64,000 nucleotides of DNA, taken from assembly GCA_947044405.1 (NCBI GenBank), contig CAMRHE010000504.1, forward strand, positions 607,001 to 671,000, in the 5' to 3' direction. This document shows, in pieces, positions 11,195-23,654 of the stretch. The notes under the pieces were generated by a model, which was not told the origin of the DNA, ran no database searches, and was given only the letters and a program-made list of their open reading frames with translations. Source of the stretch: Leptodactylus fallax. Taxonomy: Eukaryota > Chordata > Amphibia > Anura > Leptodactylidae. How positions within the stretch are numbered: the stretch's first letter is position 1; the number at the start of each line of letters is the position of its first letter. The position numbers were made by a program, and so were the translations under genes.

Positions 11195-12824
11195 GCACCT
11201 TTAGTTTAGCAACAAGCATTTTTAGATCTACAATCTCAGTAGATAAATTAGACAGGTTTCTCTCAAACTGAATCCTCATGTCTTCTGTCTGGAGGTCCAA
11301 TTCTCTCTTGGCCTTTTCCAGCATCTCATAAGCATTAGCTTTGTTCTCATACAATATCTGCACAGATTCCAGGTTTTTCTCAACTTCATCCTTGGAGCTA
11401 ACCAAATCCTCCATTTCAGTGCGCCGTTGCTTGTTGAGCCTCTTTAACTCGGCCTTCAATTCAAGGGCCTCTGCTTCAGCCCGGTCACGTTCTTCTGCAT
11501 ATCTAGCAGAAAGAGTCTTCTCTTCACCAAGCCGCTGATCAAACTTTTTCTGCTTCCTTTTCAAATTTGACACCATCCGACGTTGATGAGCAAGATCTAC
11601 ACCTACATCTTCTAGTTCCTGCTGCAGTCTAATTTTAGTCTTCTCAAGTTTGCCATAAGCAGCAACCTTCTCCTCAAACCGTTGATTTGTAGCTTCTAGC
11701 TCCTTTTGCAACTTTTCCTTTAGTTCTTCAACACAGTCCAAAGATCCAATACTATCCTCCATTTTTTTCTTCATATCAGTCGCCTGAGCCTGTAGTGTTG
11801 AAATCTGCTTTGTCAAATCTCTTTTTGCTATCTCCTCTTCCTCTAGTTGCTCAAGGAAACCATTTTTCTCATCTTCCATTAGTTTTATTTTTGTACTAAG
11901 GTCAAGCTTGTGCCGGGTTTCTTCTTGCAAAAGTTCCTGAGTGTCCTGAAGCTGGGATTCTAGTGTAGAAAAATCTTTGGAAAGTTTGATAAACTTGCTG
12001 TCTGCTTGAGAAAGAAGCCCTGTGACATTATCCAATTCTTTGTCTTTATTTTGCACCAAAATAGACAACTTCTCATTATCTTCACAAGATCCTGACAGCG
12101 CCCTCTCCAGGCTACATATTCTAGCTTTGAATTCCCTTTCTCTTTGTTTAGCAGTATCAAGCTCATCTCTCAATTTTTCAATGACACTCTCTTTGGCAAT
12201 GGAGTCTTGAACATGCTGCTCCTTTAAATCCTGCAATTGCTTCTCAAGCACTTGCTTTTGCTCCACACTCTGTATAACTTCCTTAGATAGAGAACATTTC
12301 ATTTCAGGAAACTCCTTCTTAGTGACACAGTCCATTCCAGGCAAACCCAGTACCACATTTTTACAATGACTAGAATTTGAACTCCTCATAGATTCAAGAT
12401 CTTTCTTTAACTTCAGGTTCAACTTAAGGTTAGATTCAAGATTTTTCTTTGACTGCAGTTCTAATACCTCAAATTGCTGTTTAATCTCATCTTGAAGCTG
12501 CTGCAACCTAATATTTTCATCTTTGGCGCTTTCATGCACTCCAATATGAGACACACACTCAGCAGGGACATATTCCATCATAGAACAGAGGTGCTTTAGA
12601 AAAACTGAGTCACCATCATGCAACCCTTTATCCTTACTTGCACTCCACCTGATCTGTTCCGGGTTTTGTGTCTCTCTGCATTCAGACTTCTGCACTAATA
12701 AACCTGGGCATAACTTCTCTGCTTTTTTTACCAGCTGAAATTCTCTTTTTCTTGCCCATGGTTTACTAACAAGATTACACAATATTCCACAGCAACGTTT
12801 TTTTTTGCAATCTTCTGCAGTCAC
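11190..12824 (-). CDS. Myosin II heavy-chain tail-like coiled coil, 5' half of retroelement ORF
   Basis: An intronless frame on the minus strand. In-frame codons reach 12824 but the first ATG is at 12579-12581 (followed by a second ATG), so the likely start is there unless the message is spliced. Counting from 12824, residues about 100-260 are generic coiled coil. Residues about 262-545 match the rod of vertebrate non-muscle myosin [64 protein letters not shown] and RTEMEDL are recognisable and in the right order. The [10 protein letters not shown] and MKKKMEDS strings favour MYH9 over MYH10. About 20 residues after [11 protein letters not shown] are missing relative to MYH9. The motor domain and light-chain-binding region are absent. 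Myosin rod coding is split over many exons in vertebrate genes, so an uninterrupted copy implies capture of spliced RNA. Function is unknown; a self-associating gag-like scaffold is a guess. Confidence 0.85.
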
Positions 12825-13219
12825 ATGTATTCAAATAGTTAACTTATGTGGCACTACAACAACCAGCATTTTCTTCTGTCTTCCACAGAAACACTAACAT
12901 GGCACCATAGCCTTTCACATAGACTGTTTGCAATATCCAGCTTCTATACACATTGCTCACTTTCTTGCCATCAGCCAACATTTCACAGACTTCTGTGCCA
13001 CAGTATACACAAAGTCCATTCCCTGGATTCCTCTTCCAGAGTTTTTACTTTCACATTGCTATGTTGCAATTCACTCACCCCTTCCTGGGTTTCTTCAGTT
13101 GAAATCACAGATTTCTTCCAGCTGTAGGCCACAATGCACACTTTGCAGTACTGCAGTCACCAAACACTTGTCTTCCAGGACTTGCATGGATCTCTTTATG
13201 CGCGCTATTCTCCACCATA
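12825..13219 (-). other. Retroelement 5' leader
   Basis: About 395 bp between the 5' LTR and the myosin-like frame. In that frame a TGA lies three codons upstream of 12824, so the coding frame does not continue upward unspliced. Just inside the LTR the minus strand reads TATGGTGGAGAATAGCGC. The TGG could mark a primer-binding site, but the following bases match no tRNA end I know. Confidence 0.55.
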
Positions 13220-13657
13220 TGTGACAACTTGGGGGAATTAAACTCAAAATGGCGGCTTGTCCTGGTCCGGACAGCGGTGGTTCATGGTACTGGGCGCCGG
13301 AAAGATAGCTTTCAGACGGTCCAAGAGTAAAATAAACGTGGCTTTATTCAGCTTAACTGCAACATAACAAAAACAACAAAAAAACCCCTAAGCCACAGTT
13401 AGGGCCTAACTCACTCCTTGAGTCCCTAACTAGCCTCTGGGGCAATAAGAGCCTGACTTAGTCTTTGTAAGTCCTCTCTGGATCCAAGCCCTCTGGGACA
13501 GACTGCCTCTCTGTCCTAGGCTGGTCCACCATTTCCTGCTCCAAGCAGGTTTCTCCAGTCCTCTGGAGATACGTGCCCCCCTCTAAGGCGTGGCTGAGAG
13601 CCTTTTCAGGGCTAGGCCTGGGTCGCTCAACAGCGCCCTCTGGCTCACATACTTACA
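13220..13657 (-). repeat. 5' LTR (minus-strand element)
   Basis: On the minus strand it begins TGTAAGTATGTGAGCCAGAG and ends CCCCCAAGTTGTCACA. It is immediately followed on the plus strand by GTAG and then a normal array unit. The minus-strand AATAAA is at 13343-13348. As the 5' LTR it should hold the promoter, but I could not place a TATA box confidently. Confidence 0.9.
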
Positions 13658-14812
13658 GTAGGTAGAGGTAAGTACACCATAGTTATATATGTAGGTAGAG
13701 GTAAGTACACCAATGTTATATATGTAGGTAGAGGTAAGTACACCATAGTTATATATGTAGTTAGAGGTAAGTACACCAGTGTTATATATGTAGGTAGAGG
13801 TAAGTGCACCATAGTTATATATGTAGGAAGAGGTAAGTACACCATACTTATATATAGAGGCAGAGGTAAGTACACCATAGTTATATATGTAGGCAGAGGT
13901 AAGTACACCATAGTTATATATGTAGGCAGAGGTAAGTACACCATAGTTATATATGTAGGCAGAGGTAAGTACACCATAGTTATATATGTAGGCAGAGGTA
14001 AGTACACCATAGTTATATATGTAGGCAGAGGTAAGTACACCATACTTATATATAGAGGCAGAGGTAAGTACACCATAGTTATATATGTAGGTAGAGGTAA
14101 GTACACCAATGTTATATATGTAGGTAGAGGTAAGTACACCATAGTTATATATGTAGGTAGAGGTAAGTACACCAGTGTTATATATGTAGGTAGAGGTAAG
14201 TGCACCATAGTTATATATGTAGGAAGAGGTAAGTACACCATACTTATATATAGAGGCAGAGGTAAGTACACCATAGTTATATATGTAGGCAGAGGTAAGT
14301 ACACCATAGTTATATATGTAGGCAGAGGTAAGTACACCATAGTTATATATGTAGGCAGAGGTAAGTACACCATAGTTATATATGTAGGCAGAGGTAAGTA
14401 CACCATAGTTATATATGTAGGCAGAGGTAAGTACACCATACTTATATATAGAGGCAGAGGTAAGTACACCATAGTTATATATGTAGGTAGAGGTAAGTAC
14501 ACCAATGTTATATATGTAGGTAGAGGTAAGTACACCATAGTTATATATGTAGGTAGAGGTAAGTACACCAGTGTTATATATGTAGGTAGAGGTAAGTGCA
14601 CCATAGTTATATATGTAGGAAGAGGTAAGTACACCATACTTATATATAGAGGCAGAGGTTAAGTACACCATAGTTATATATGTAGGCAGAGGTAAGTACA
14701 CCATAGTTATATATGTAGGCAGAGGTAAGTACACCATAGTTATATATGTAGGCAGAGGTAAGTACACCATAGTTATATATGTAGGCAGAGGTAAGTACAC
14801 CATTGTTGTCAA
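13658..14812. repeat. 33-bp GAGGTAAGTAC minisatellite with ~396-bp higher-order period
   Basis: About 35 units of 33 bp. Marker variants recur regularly: gtgcaccatag at about 13805, 14202 and 14597 (period about 396 bp, 12 units), and catacttatatatagagg at 13843, 14041, 14238, 14438 and 14635 (about every 198 bp). This is a higher-order repeat with three copies. The 428- and 330-codon minus-strand frames are periodic 11-residue translations, not genes. Confidence 0.95.
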
Positions 14813-15550
14813 CGTGTTTTTTTTTTTTTTAATATTAAAATGCATTTCCTTAAGATCAAGGACACACACATGCTATGAAAGCCCCTGTGCAGAGAGGTCA
14901 CTTACCCCTCCTCAGTGCTCAGAGTTAGGGCTAACCTCCTAATCCTCCTTACATTTCATTTCTTTAAAAAAATATTTTAAACATTTCTTAAATACCTTGA
15001 TCTGCTCCCTTGTGGATACGTGTGAGTGATACGTAATACTAGATGTATCCTGTGTATCTGATCTGTGAATACCCCCCGGGTGATACATTTATAGCAGATC
15101 CTAATGATTTTCTGTCTTCGACTTCATCAAAGAGCAAATTTCTTCCTAGACAAGATGACAAGATGTAGAAAAAAACAAAAAAAAAAAAAACAATCTAAAC
15201 GATAGTCTGTATGACATATGTCACAAGCCTGTCATCGTATGTAAGAACATGTTTTTACAATATTCTAAATTATTTTCTCGGGGGCTAATAGGTGACGTGA
15301 AGCGATGTCAAGTCTAAGACTTCCTTTACAACCATGTTCTAATTTCCTTCAATGCATCTTTAGATAAAACAAAATAAAGCAATGTTGCAAAAATCTATTG
15401 TCCTGTATACCCAGCATCAGTGCAGACCTCTACACAGAGGGTCTATACAGCATCTGCTCAATGGTTATAGACTACAAACAAACCCTGCATGATCCTGTAT
15501 TGTATACTACTCCCCTGCTTATTGTTGACCTCCTAAGCACTGTAGATCTA
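14813..15550. other. Intergenic sequence after the array
   Basis: Starts with a T13 run at the array edge and includes an A-rich tract near 15171-15190. No gene or structured RNA recognised. Confidence 0.4.
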
Positions 15551-15554
15551 TATT

Positions 15555-17185
15555 AGTCACACAGTGAGTTATTCTTCCAGAAATTATAACTGTATCATCT
15601 GAGAATGAGGAGGAAATACATGCGCACAGGATAAAATAAAATACTGTTCCCCATTGTGTAGCTCTCCAGCTGTTGAAAAGCAACAACTTTCATCATGCAT
15701 TGAGAGCCACAGACTGGCAGGGCAAGATAGAAGTTGTAGTGGTAAGACAGGGCTAGAGTTTTGTGAATCAGGACTCACTTCGTTGGTGAAGAAAGGAATC
15801 CGCATTCAGCCCAAGATGTATCCAGTAAAGTAATTCCTTTATTGGTACCACAAAAGACAACGCATTTTGGAGTCTCTCACTTCTTTTTTAAGTGTAGGGC
15901 TAGAGTTTTGGGACAAGAAAGTAGAAGTAAGATCAGATTCACAGATGACCACTGAGCTCTGGGCTTGCAGGTACACAAGCAGTATGTCTGTGTTAGTAAC
16001 TCAATGCAAGTTATTCTTCCAGAAATCCTACTTACCTAAGATGTATCAACTGGGAATGAGGAGGAAAAACATGTATACAGGCTGAAAATAGTGTTCCCTA
16101 TTGTGTAGTTCTCTGGCTATTGTAAAATCACAACTCTTATGCCCTGAGAGCCACAGGCTGTCAGGGAATGCCTGAAATTGTACTTGTGCAATAGTTTAAG
16201 AGTCACTGTTTTGGTAGATCAGGGCTAGAGCAAAAGTTAAAAGAAAGTATGGGATAGACCAGAATCACATGTAAGAACCGCTAAACCCTAAACTTGCAGG
16301 TCTACAAGCAGTATGTCTGTATTAGTCACACAGTGCAAGTTATTCTTCCAGAAATGTTACCTACCTAAGCTGCGTCTGCTAGGAATGAGGAAGAGATACA
16401 TGAATGCAGGCTAGAAGCACTGATCTCCATTGTGTAGCTCTCCAGCTGTTGTGAAACCTCACTTCTCATCATGTCGCAGACTGTCAGGACGTGGTGGAAA
16501 TTGTGGTAGTGCAAGAGATTGAGAGTCAAAGTTTAGTTGAAACAGGTCTGGAACATTGGGAGAACAAAGTAGTAGAGGGAGCAGATTCACATGTAACCAC
16601 TACTGAGCCCTGAACCTGAAAGTCCACTAGCAGTCTGTATTAGTCAGACAGTGCAAGTTATTCTTCCAGAAATCGTACCTAATAGCTAAGCTGTGTCCTC
16701 TGACAAAGAGGAAGAAACACGTGTACATAGGCTGAAAATAGTGTAACTATCCAGCTGTTAAAAAACTACACCTCTCACCATGCCCTGACAGCTACAGACA
16801 GCAAATGGTGGAAGTTGTAGTTGTGAAAGAGATTGAAAGTCACAGAAGACAGTAGAGAGGAAAGCAGATGCATATGTAATAGCTGCTGAGCCCTGAACCT
16901 GCAGGTCTATAAGCAATATGTCCATATTAGTCACCCTGTGCAAGTTATTCTTCCATAAATCATACCTTCATTGGTTGTATCACCTGAGAATGAGGAAGAA
17001 ATACATGTGCACTGGCTAGAAGGACTGAACCCCATAGTGTAACTCTCCTGCTGCTGTAAAATCACGAAGATTAAGGCTCCCAATTTCTTTAAAATAGGGT
17101 TAGAGCATTGGGAGAAGAAAGTAGGACAGACAGCAGATTCACATATAACAGCCACTAAACCCTGAACTTGAAGGTGCACAAGCAA
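15555..17185. repeat. Degenerate ~320-bp tandem repeat, five copies
   Basis: The anchor ttattcttccagaaat recurs at about 15569, 16011, 16340, 16659 and (variant) 16944, giving spacings of 442, 329, 319 and 285 bp. Shared blocks include a tgaggaagaaatacatg segment, a ctctccagctgttg segment and a cccctgaacctgcaggt-like segment. The longer first spacing is explained by about 110 extra bases near 15785-15900. The copies are well diverged, so this is an old array. Confidence 0.8.
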
Positions 17186-17189
17186 AAAG

Positions 17190-20100
17190 TCTTAAAAAGG
17201 TTTTTGAAAAAGAAAGGAGAATAAAAAAGTAGAGGACAAACCATTTTTATTACTCCTAAATTTTACATTTTGGGGTCTGAAAAGGCAGTGAGGAATTTCT
17301 TGCGGTTGCTTTAAATTTATTTGTCACCAAGTGTTTCCTGAAACTGTAAGAAACTGGACATAACTTTATAGAATATTTTACTTAATGTTTTACGTTTTTT
17401 CAAGTGAATTGTATCTGTTGTTTACATAAGAAGAAATAATACACCCCTTGAGTCTAATCGAAGGAGTCACATAGCAAAGTCTGGATTGACCGGCTCTACT
17501 AGATCGATACCTACTGCCGATACAAACCACCTTGGGCATCCTCTCGAGACTGTAACTTCAAATATGGATTTTCATAATATTCTGTAATCCAGTGAATAAA
17601 TCTTAGACAGGGACAGTGGTGGTAAATCCCTTTGTAATTGTTCTTCTAGGAATAGTCTATAGTCAATACAATGTACTTGAGTCAGGACGTGTTTGTGAGT
17701 TTTCATAAAATCCTTTAATCCCAGCAAAAATAGCTTTATAATAGGATCATGAAACATTGATTGACCTCGCGTCCCCCATAGAAGTGCCACATGTGTCCGG
17801 AGGTTGCCAGAAGTTACGTAATACTAGATAACCTGGAGATATTTGTGTGTCTGGAGGGAGCAGGACTCATGGTCTGGGGTTACAATCAGCCCAGTTTGGT
17901 AAGGCATTGATGCGGCCACTGGAAGTGGCGACTTGTGGAGTCTATGATTGAGTCTTGTAGGGAGTAACAAGCTCTTCAGTCATGGAACACAATTACTGAA
18001 CGCATGAGCGGTGGTGATTATCGGGGGCATTGTTGGTGTCTGCTTTATTTTTAATGACTTCTTGTTACCGTGGCGCATTCGACACACTCCAATCAATACC
18101 TACATGCGAACAGAAGTGATTAGACTGATAGAAGACCCTATGTGGTCGTGGCAATGGGATGACTCACGATTGCAGACATTTTATACAAAACAAGGGTAAA
18201 GGAAAATTGCAGTTTTGCCATTAACAACCAATTCATTATATCCTAAATTGCACTAGTAACACGCCATATAGTTGATAGGTATCGTAACGACAATTCCTTT
18301 GTGAAAGGAAAAAAGAAAAAATTGAGGTAATGTAAGACCTTGGCGAAATCTCAAATTGTTGCCGAAAAGAATGAGCTGTAAAAATACTGGTTAAAGTATA
18401 AGATGAACATTTTGAATAAGCTGCAATACCAATTATAGCCACTAAGCGAGCAAACTCTGTGCTTGTACAATACAGTTTATAGGCTATGCTAGGGCAGAAT
18501 TGTTATGTACCATGCTTAGGTGTATTCATGTGAACTAATCGTTCTACCCTGATCGGAAGTAACTTTAGAAAGTATTTGTATACGGAGGGCGTGGTAATAT
18601 CTTGGGCAAGGATCAGGATGTACAATATGGACAATCCCATTTTGTTTAAGAGGTCCGCTAAAAATGAAGTAAATCTAGTGAAATCTGTAGGTGAAGATGA
18701 CAGCGCCATCACAGGTGGGGAGGAAGAATTACATTGTTTTCATGGAAATGAATGGACTGTCTGTGTATGGATGTGGCGGGTCCTCCAGAGGTGCTCTTTG
18801 TAGGAACTCTACTGGGTGTCTTGAATGGTCCCCCCTTTTATTAACTATTCAGTTCATCAAAGTCTCGCATAGCGTTTTTTTCAGAATTGTAAAACACATA
18901 AGACTGTGAAGAATTTTTGTTGTAATCTTTACTATCATTTTTCATGGGCACTTTTGTAACTTTATTGAGAAAAACAAAAAGAAAGTGCAACCATTATGAG
19001 TATGTTGTATTTTATTTAAGAAAGACCAATGAACTCAAAAATTCTACAAAAAAAAAAAAAAAATTCAGTTATGTCAACTAAATTCTGGCTGGTGCGCATA
19101 ACTCAAAGCACAACAAAAACACCCCTGAAAATGCCTGAGAACATTGAGACTGATATATCATTGCCTTGAACGGCACTTTTATGGAGTACAGGGCATGAAA
19201 TGTCATAATCGTTGTTGCACGTGCGTCTCTTTTCTGCCCCTGGATACCATTCTTTAGAAGAGTGATGGAACGTGAGGCGGAATCCAGGTAAATTGGGGAC
19301 TCCCCATCAAATTTTAGTATAACTCATGCTAGAAATCTGGCATGAATGACAGCAGAAAACTACGCCAGTCATCAACTGTTTTCTGGTGCTTGGGATCTCA
19401 CTGTGGTGCACCAAAAATATTAAGAGGCTGGAGAATCTTAATAATTATAGTACATTTTGCGCCAACGCACAATGAACACTCCAAGTGCTGGTCTTAATAA
19501 ATCGGCCCCATAGTATGTATCTAAAAGACTATATGAAAATGGGGTTTCAAAGCCAAAAAATGCCTTCAGGCATGACCGTAAAAACCATCAATGGAATAAA
19601 AGATGATCCAAAAAACAAAACATCCAAAAATAATATATAAAATGTAAAAAAAACTTATGAAAAAAATCCTAAAGCACATAAAATGATGAGAAATATATGA
19701 TGTGACTGTTAGAAATATTTTTTATTTCTTTCTTGTAAATATTTCAATATTTCACATCTATTGTGGTACATAAGAGTAATATCCTGACCCACGCCAATGT
19801 TCCCTCGTGGTATTTCATTAATCTCTTTTGGCGATCGTCTGGCGATGTGAGCGTTCTGCGTTGAAAACACTGAAGATCTTTTATGCATTTCCTTTTCTCA
19901 AGAATAGCACTTAGCAAAATGTAAAACTAAGCAGTTCTCATCAGGAATGGAAAAACACTCGAGCGCGTAAAGCGGAGAAAGAACAGTCCGTGGCATTTTA
20001 ATTCTCAGAGCTGAATACATTTTATACCAACTTTCCTAAAGAACCATTAAAAAGATTGACACAAAGATCAAATACTTAAGATGCGACGACTAAAACCAAA

Positions 20101-20265
20101 TTCTATCAAAGTGTTTAGAAGATGGGGGAAATTTAATCCAATACTTCCATGGAATATTAAAAAAAATTATAAAGGTACACCCAATTTCTGGTCTGAGAAG
20201 TCTTCGAGCCTCTGCTTGCACGTCATGTTTGGGAGATCTGTTCCACCATATTTGACTTCAGGGAA
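17190..20265. other. Intergenic, mostly unique sequence
   Basis: No gene recognised on either strand. It includes an A15 run near 19050 and otherwise AT-rich DNA. Open frames are all under 80 codons and show no domain signature. Confidence 0.4.
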
Positions 20266-20267
20266 AT

Positions 20268-21215
20268 AGGGAACATTTCTTAATTTTTGGTTAAATAGAA
20301 GGATGAAGAAGGAGGAAGTGGGGAAACATGCAAACAATTTTTAGATGTGAAAGAGGAGCAATATGTGGCAAAAAAAGAGGGAAGACATTGCCTAACTTTT
20401 TGGATAAAAGAAGGATAGTAACACAGCAGAAACAAGAGGGCGCTCATTAACTAATTTTTTGGGCTAAATGCAGGATATAACTTGGCATTAGAGAGAGAGA
20501 AAATATTTCTAAGGTTTTTGGACCAAAATTAGGATAACATAATGGCACATGAAAGAGCTTAAACTTTTCCTAACTTTTAGATGAAAAAGAGAATGATATC
20601 ATGGCAGTATGAAGAAGGGAAAGCTTGTATCACTTTTTGAATCAGATGGATTCCCTAACTTTTTGAATTTAAAGATAAAGGTTAAATATTCCCTGACTTC
20701 TGGGAACAAAAGAGGGACATGATTTCCAGTAGAGGTGAGAGGGGAGACGTTACCTAATTTTAAAGGATTGGACTTTAGCACAAGAGAGGAGAAACATTTC
20801 CTAATTTTGGAGATCAAAAGGAGGGGGGGTACAAGGAAGAGGAGAAACTTTTAATACAGAGATGGATGATATCACAAAACTAAAAAGAGGGGAAACACGT
20901 CTTAATTTTTGGATCAAGAGGAGGATCATATGGTGGCAAAAGTAGAAGAAGGAACATTCCCTAACTTTTTGGATTCAAAAGAAAGAGGAAACATTCTGTA
21001 ACTTTTTGGGTTTAAAGCGAGAGGTCAAACATTCTCTGTCTTTTATTGAAACATAGTTCATATCACAGCAAGAGAGAGAGATGGGAAACATTTCTGAATA
21101 AGTGGATCAAAAGGAAGAATAAAAATATTACTAGACATTGTTTAAGTCAAAGGAGGATCATACCCCAGTATTAGAGAGAGAGGAGACATTCCTTAGCTTT
21201 TTCCTAAGGGAATAT
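20268..21215. repeat. Very degenerate tandem region (ctaactttttgga motif)
   Basis: A motif like gaaacattccctaacttttt ggat followed by aaaagaggat recurs about ten times at irregular spacing of roughly 60-120 bp. It is best read as an ancient tandem array. Confidence 0.6.
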
Positions 21216-23653
21216 TTATTCTGTCCCTTGATTTACTCCCTATGTTGATGTTATACATATTGGGGTCTTACCTGATACTTTTAGGTATCTGCTCTACAGT
21301 CAGTTCAGTTAACAAGCACATTTTGTAGGTGGATGAGACTATGCATTTAATTGAAGCCTGGGTGACCCAGTGACTTAACAATAGCTCCTTAGTCACTGCA
21401 AATGGCCACTATAGCATAAGAGCAGAATAGACCAAGGCACAAGGGTTAAGAATATAGAGCAAGCAGAAGAATTCTGATGATTGAGCTTTACCTCGGTGCT
21501 ATAAATCACCCTGCCATGGATACGTGTATTCATAAAGCACGATTATAAAAGACCTTGTACTCCTGAGAAAAATTAATGTGCAATATAAATCATATGATTA
21601 CAGTTTACATAAAAATTTCATTGAAATCAACAAACTCCCGTGGCCATCTCAACGGGCAACATATAATGCTAATCCTATTGTAAGGGAACTAGCTGAACAT
21701 ACATTTTCCTGCACTGATGATGTCACATTGCACTGTATCTAATAATGGGGCTTGTGCTATGTGCATGATAAATGTATTCTGACTTTGTAAGAGGGCAGCA
21801 AAGTGGCCGGCTGGTCAACAAGGACATGTAACTGCTTGGCCAACCTCGGGCACAGCGGAGACTTTCCTCAATGTTCCCATTCGTAGTAATCTTGTAAATG
21901 GTAAGAGATTATAAATCTTCATTATAAAGTCAAAATTGAACTAAAAATTGGAAAAAAAAATATTTTTGGGAAAATGTGTTGATACCTAAAAATATTTTGA
22001 AGCAATGGCCTACCTAGGCAAACAAAGGAAGCAGGAGAAGAGTAGCGAGATATTGGAGAGGCAAGTGCCCCAGGTGCTTCAGTAGGCAGGGGCATAAACA
22101 GAGACATGTGCCCCAGGTGGAGAGTGCCCAAGGGGATGTCCACAAGCCACTTAGAGTATTTAAAGAGGACCTTCCACCACCATCTCCAACTCCAGCTCTT
22201 TGCATCCCATAGTAGGTATGCTAATTGGGCTCTGTACTATCAGGAGGAAAGTCCTGGGCTGTAGAACATAGTCTGGGACCGCCCACCTGACAGTAGAGAG
22301 TTTAATTAACATATTGTGTGCGAAAACTAACAGCAACGATTGCTCAAGAATGGTGGGGGCTAGAGAAAAAATTCCAACTGCACTAGAATCAGTGAAGTGG
22401 ACTCTATATAAGGTTGCAAAGAGTGGGAACTGGTGGAAGTGGCGAAATATTGTCTCTAATACACCGCTAGGACAGAATACTGAACCTTTGCCCCAGTTGC
22501 AAGACAGTTTAGCTACAGCTCTACTGTAGGTGCCAGAGGAGGGGGAAAGAAAGTCAATAAACCATATTATCTTGGCCAAGGTATTTAGTATAGGGTTAAG
22601 AAAGCAATGGCTTGTATGGAATTAGGGAAGTACAGAGTTGTAGTATGAGCCCATAGACTTCTATGGATGCCATGTCATATAACTCAGCACTCGTATGGAG
22701 TTATAATATGGTCGTGTACAAGTCTGATCTCAAGTATGTTTGTAACAAGTTTTTGCTGCCTCTTCATATTCCTTGGTAAACAAGGTAATTAGCCAAGTTC
22801 TTGGAGCCGTCTTGCTTTTCACGTTCACTTATCCTAAAAGTAAAGTGGTTACTTTGAGACAAACTATAAAAATATGTTAGTTAATTGAACAAAACACGTC
22901 TCCTAAAATGGGGAGGAGGGCGTCTACCAAGAGAAGTGCTGCAAAAAAAAGGCTGGTAATGAATGGCGCCTGCAGGTGGCTTCCCAGGAGCATTAAAGAT
23001 TCAACGCGAGCAAAAATCTAAATTAATTACATTTTGCTGCAGATGACTTCCAAAGATTAGAAAGTCTTAAGTTTCTTAGATGTTAAAAGGCCAAATGATT
23101 CACTTATTAACATGCTGACACCCAGCATGCGCCGATTATGCGAGGGGGTTTATTTTTTGTATGTCTATATTTTTGTATTTCTCGTTACCACGGTAATAAT
23201 AGGGGAGCGCTCGGAATGTTTGTCTGTGAGGAACCAACAGGATTAAACGAGGTCAGATATTCTAGAATAAATTATCACGTTCTATCAAGAACTTTCATCA
23301 CGGAAGCACAAAACGCGTCTCGAATGCAAAGGAAGTCTGGACCCAAAAGTTATGTATTCACCATTTTATTTCCTTCCCGCTTGTTATCTATGAACCAGGA
23401 TTCATTTGCATTCAGACGAACTTTAAGTAATTTGCTGTAGAGTCCACCATGGATCTTCTAAGTTTCTGTCTAAAATAGTGGTAGACATGAACATGTAGAG
23501 TCATTGGCACCTGCTGACTGTCTAGCACAGTGATCACCGACACATGGCTCTCCAGCTATTGGGAAACTACAACTCATAATATACCCTATGGTTGCCAAGG
23601 CATTATGGAAGAGGTACAGATCTGGCTCGAGATATCCTAAAACTTAGCTCGAA
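21216..23653. other. Intergenic sequence with repeat fragments
   Basis: At about 22158 ttaaagaggaccttccacc matches the left end of the foldback at about 23655, so this is probably one end of a related TTAA-type element. Around 23545-23600 there is a ctctccag...aactacaactc fragment shared with the 15.6-17.2 kb tandem repeat. No gene seen. Confidence 0.45.
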
Positions 23654-23654
23654 A

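Larger units (their letters stand above)
8287..13657 (-). mobile_element. Non-autonomous LTR retroelement with captured myosin tail
   Basis: Two direct repeats of 437-438 bp bound the element. They start and end TG...CA on either strand. The target duplication is GTAG (8283-8286 and 13658-13661), and removing the element restores a normal unit of the surrounding array. Direction is minus: a polypurine tract abuts the 8287-8723 LTR, an AATAAA lies in each LTR on the minus strand, and both long frames run minus. A TGG lies three bases inside the 5' LTR, a primer-binding-site position, but I could not match it to a tRNA. LTRs differ at about 7-9 sites, implying recent insertion. No protease, reverse transcriptase, RNase H, integrase or envelope is visible, so it must have moved in trans. 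It is itself interrupted by a 935-bp insert. Confidence 0.88.

Noticed and set aside
11190..12824. A functional cellular myosin gene
   Set aside because: It lies between paired LTRs, lacks the motor and most of the rod, is intronless and is interrupted downstream.
13200..13219. Assigning a specific tRNA primer to the retroelement
   Set aside because: A TGG is at the right place, but the next bases match no tRNA 3' end I can recall.
13583..14869. 428- and 330-codon minus-strand frames
   Set aside because: The 33-bp unit gives an 11-residue period in several frames; no non-repetitive domain is present.
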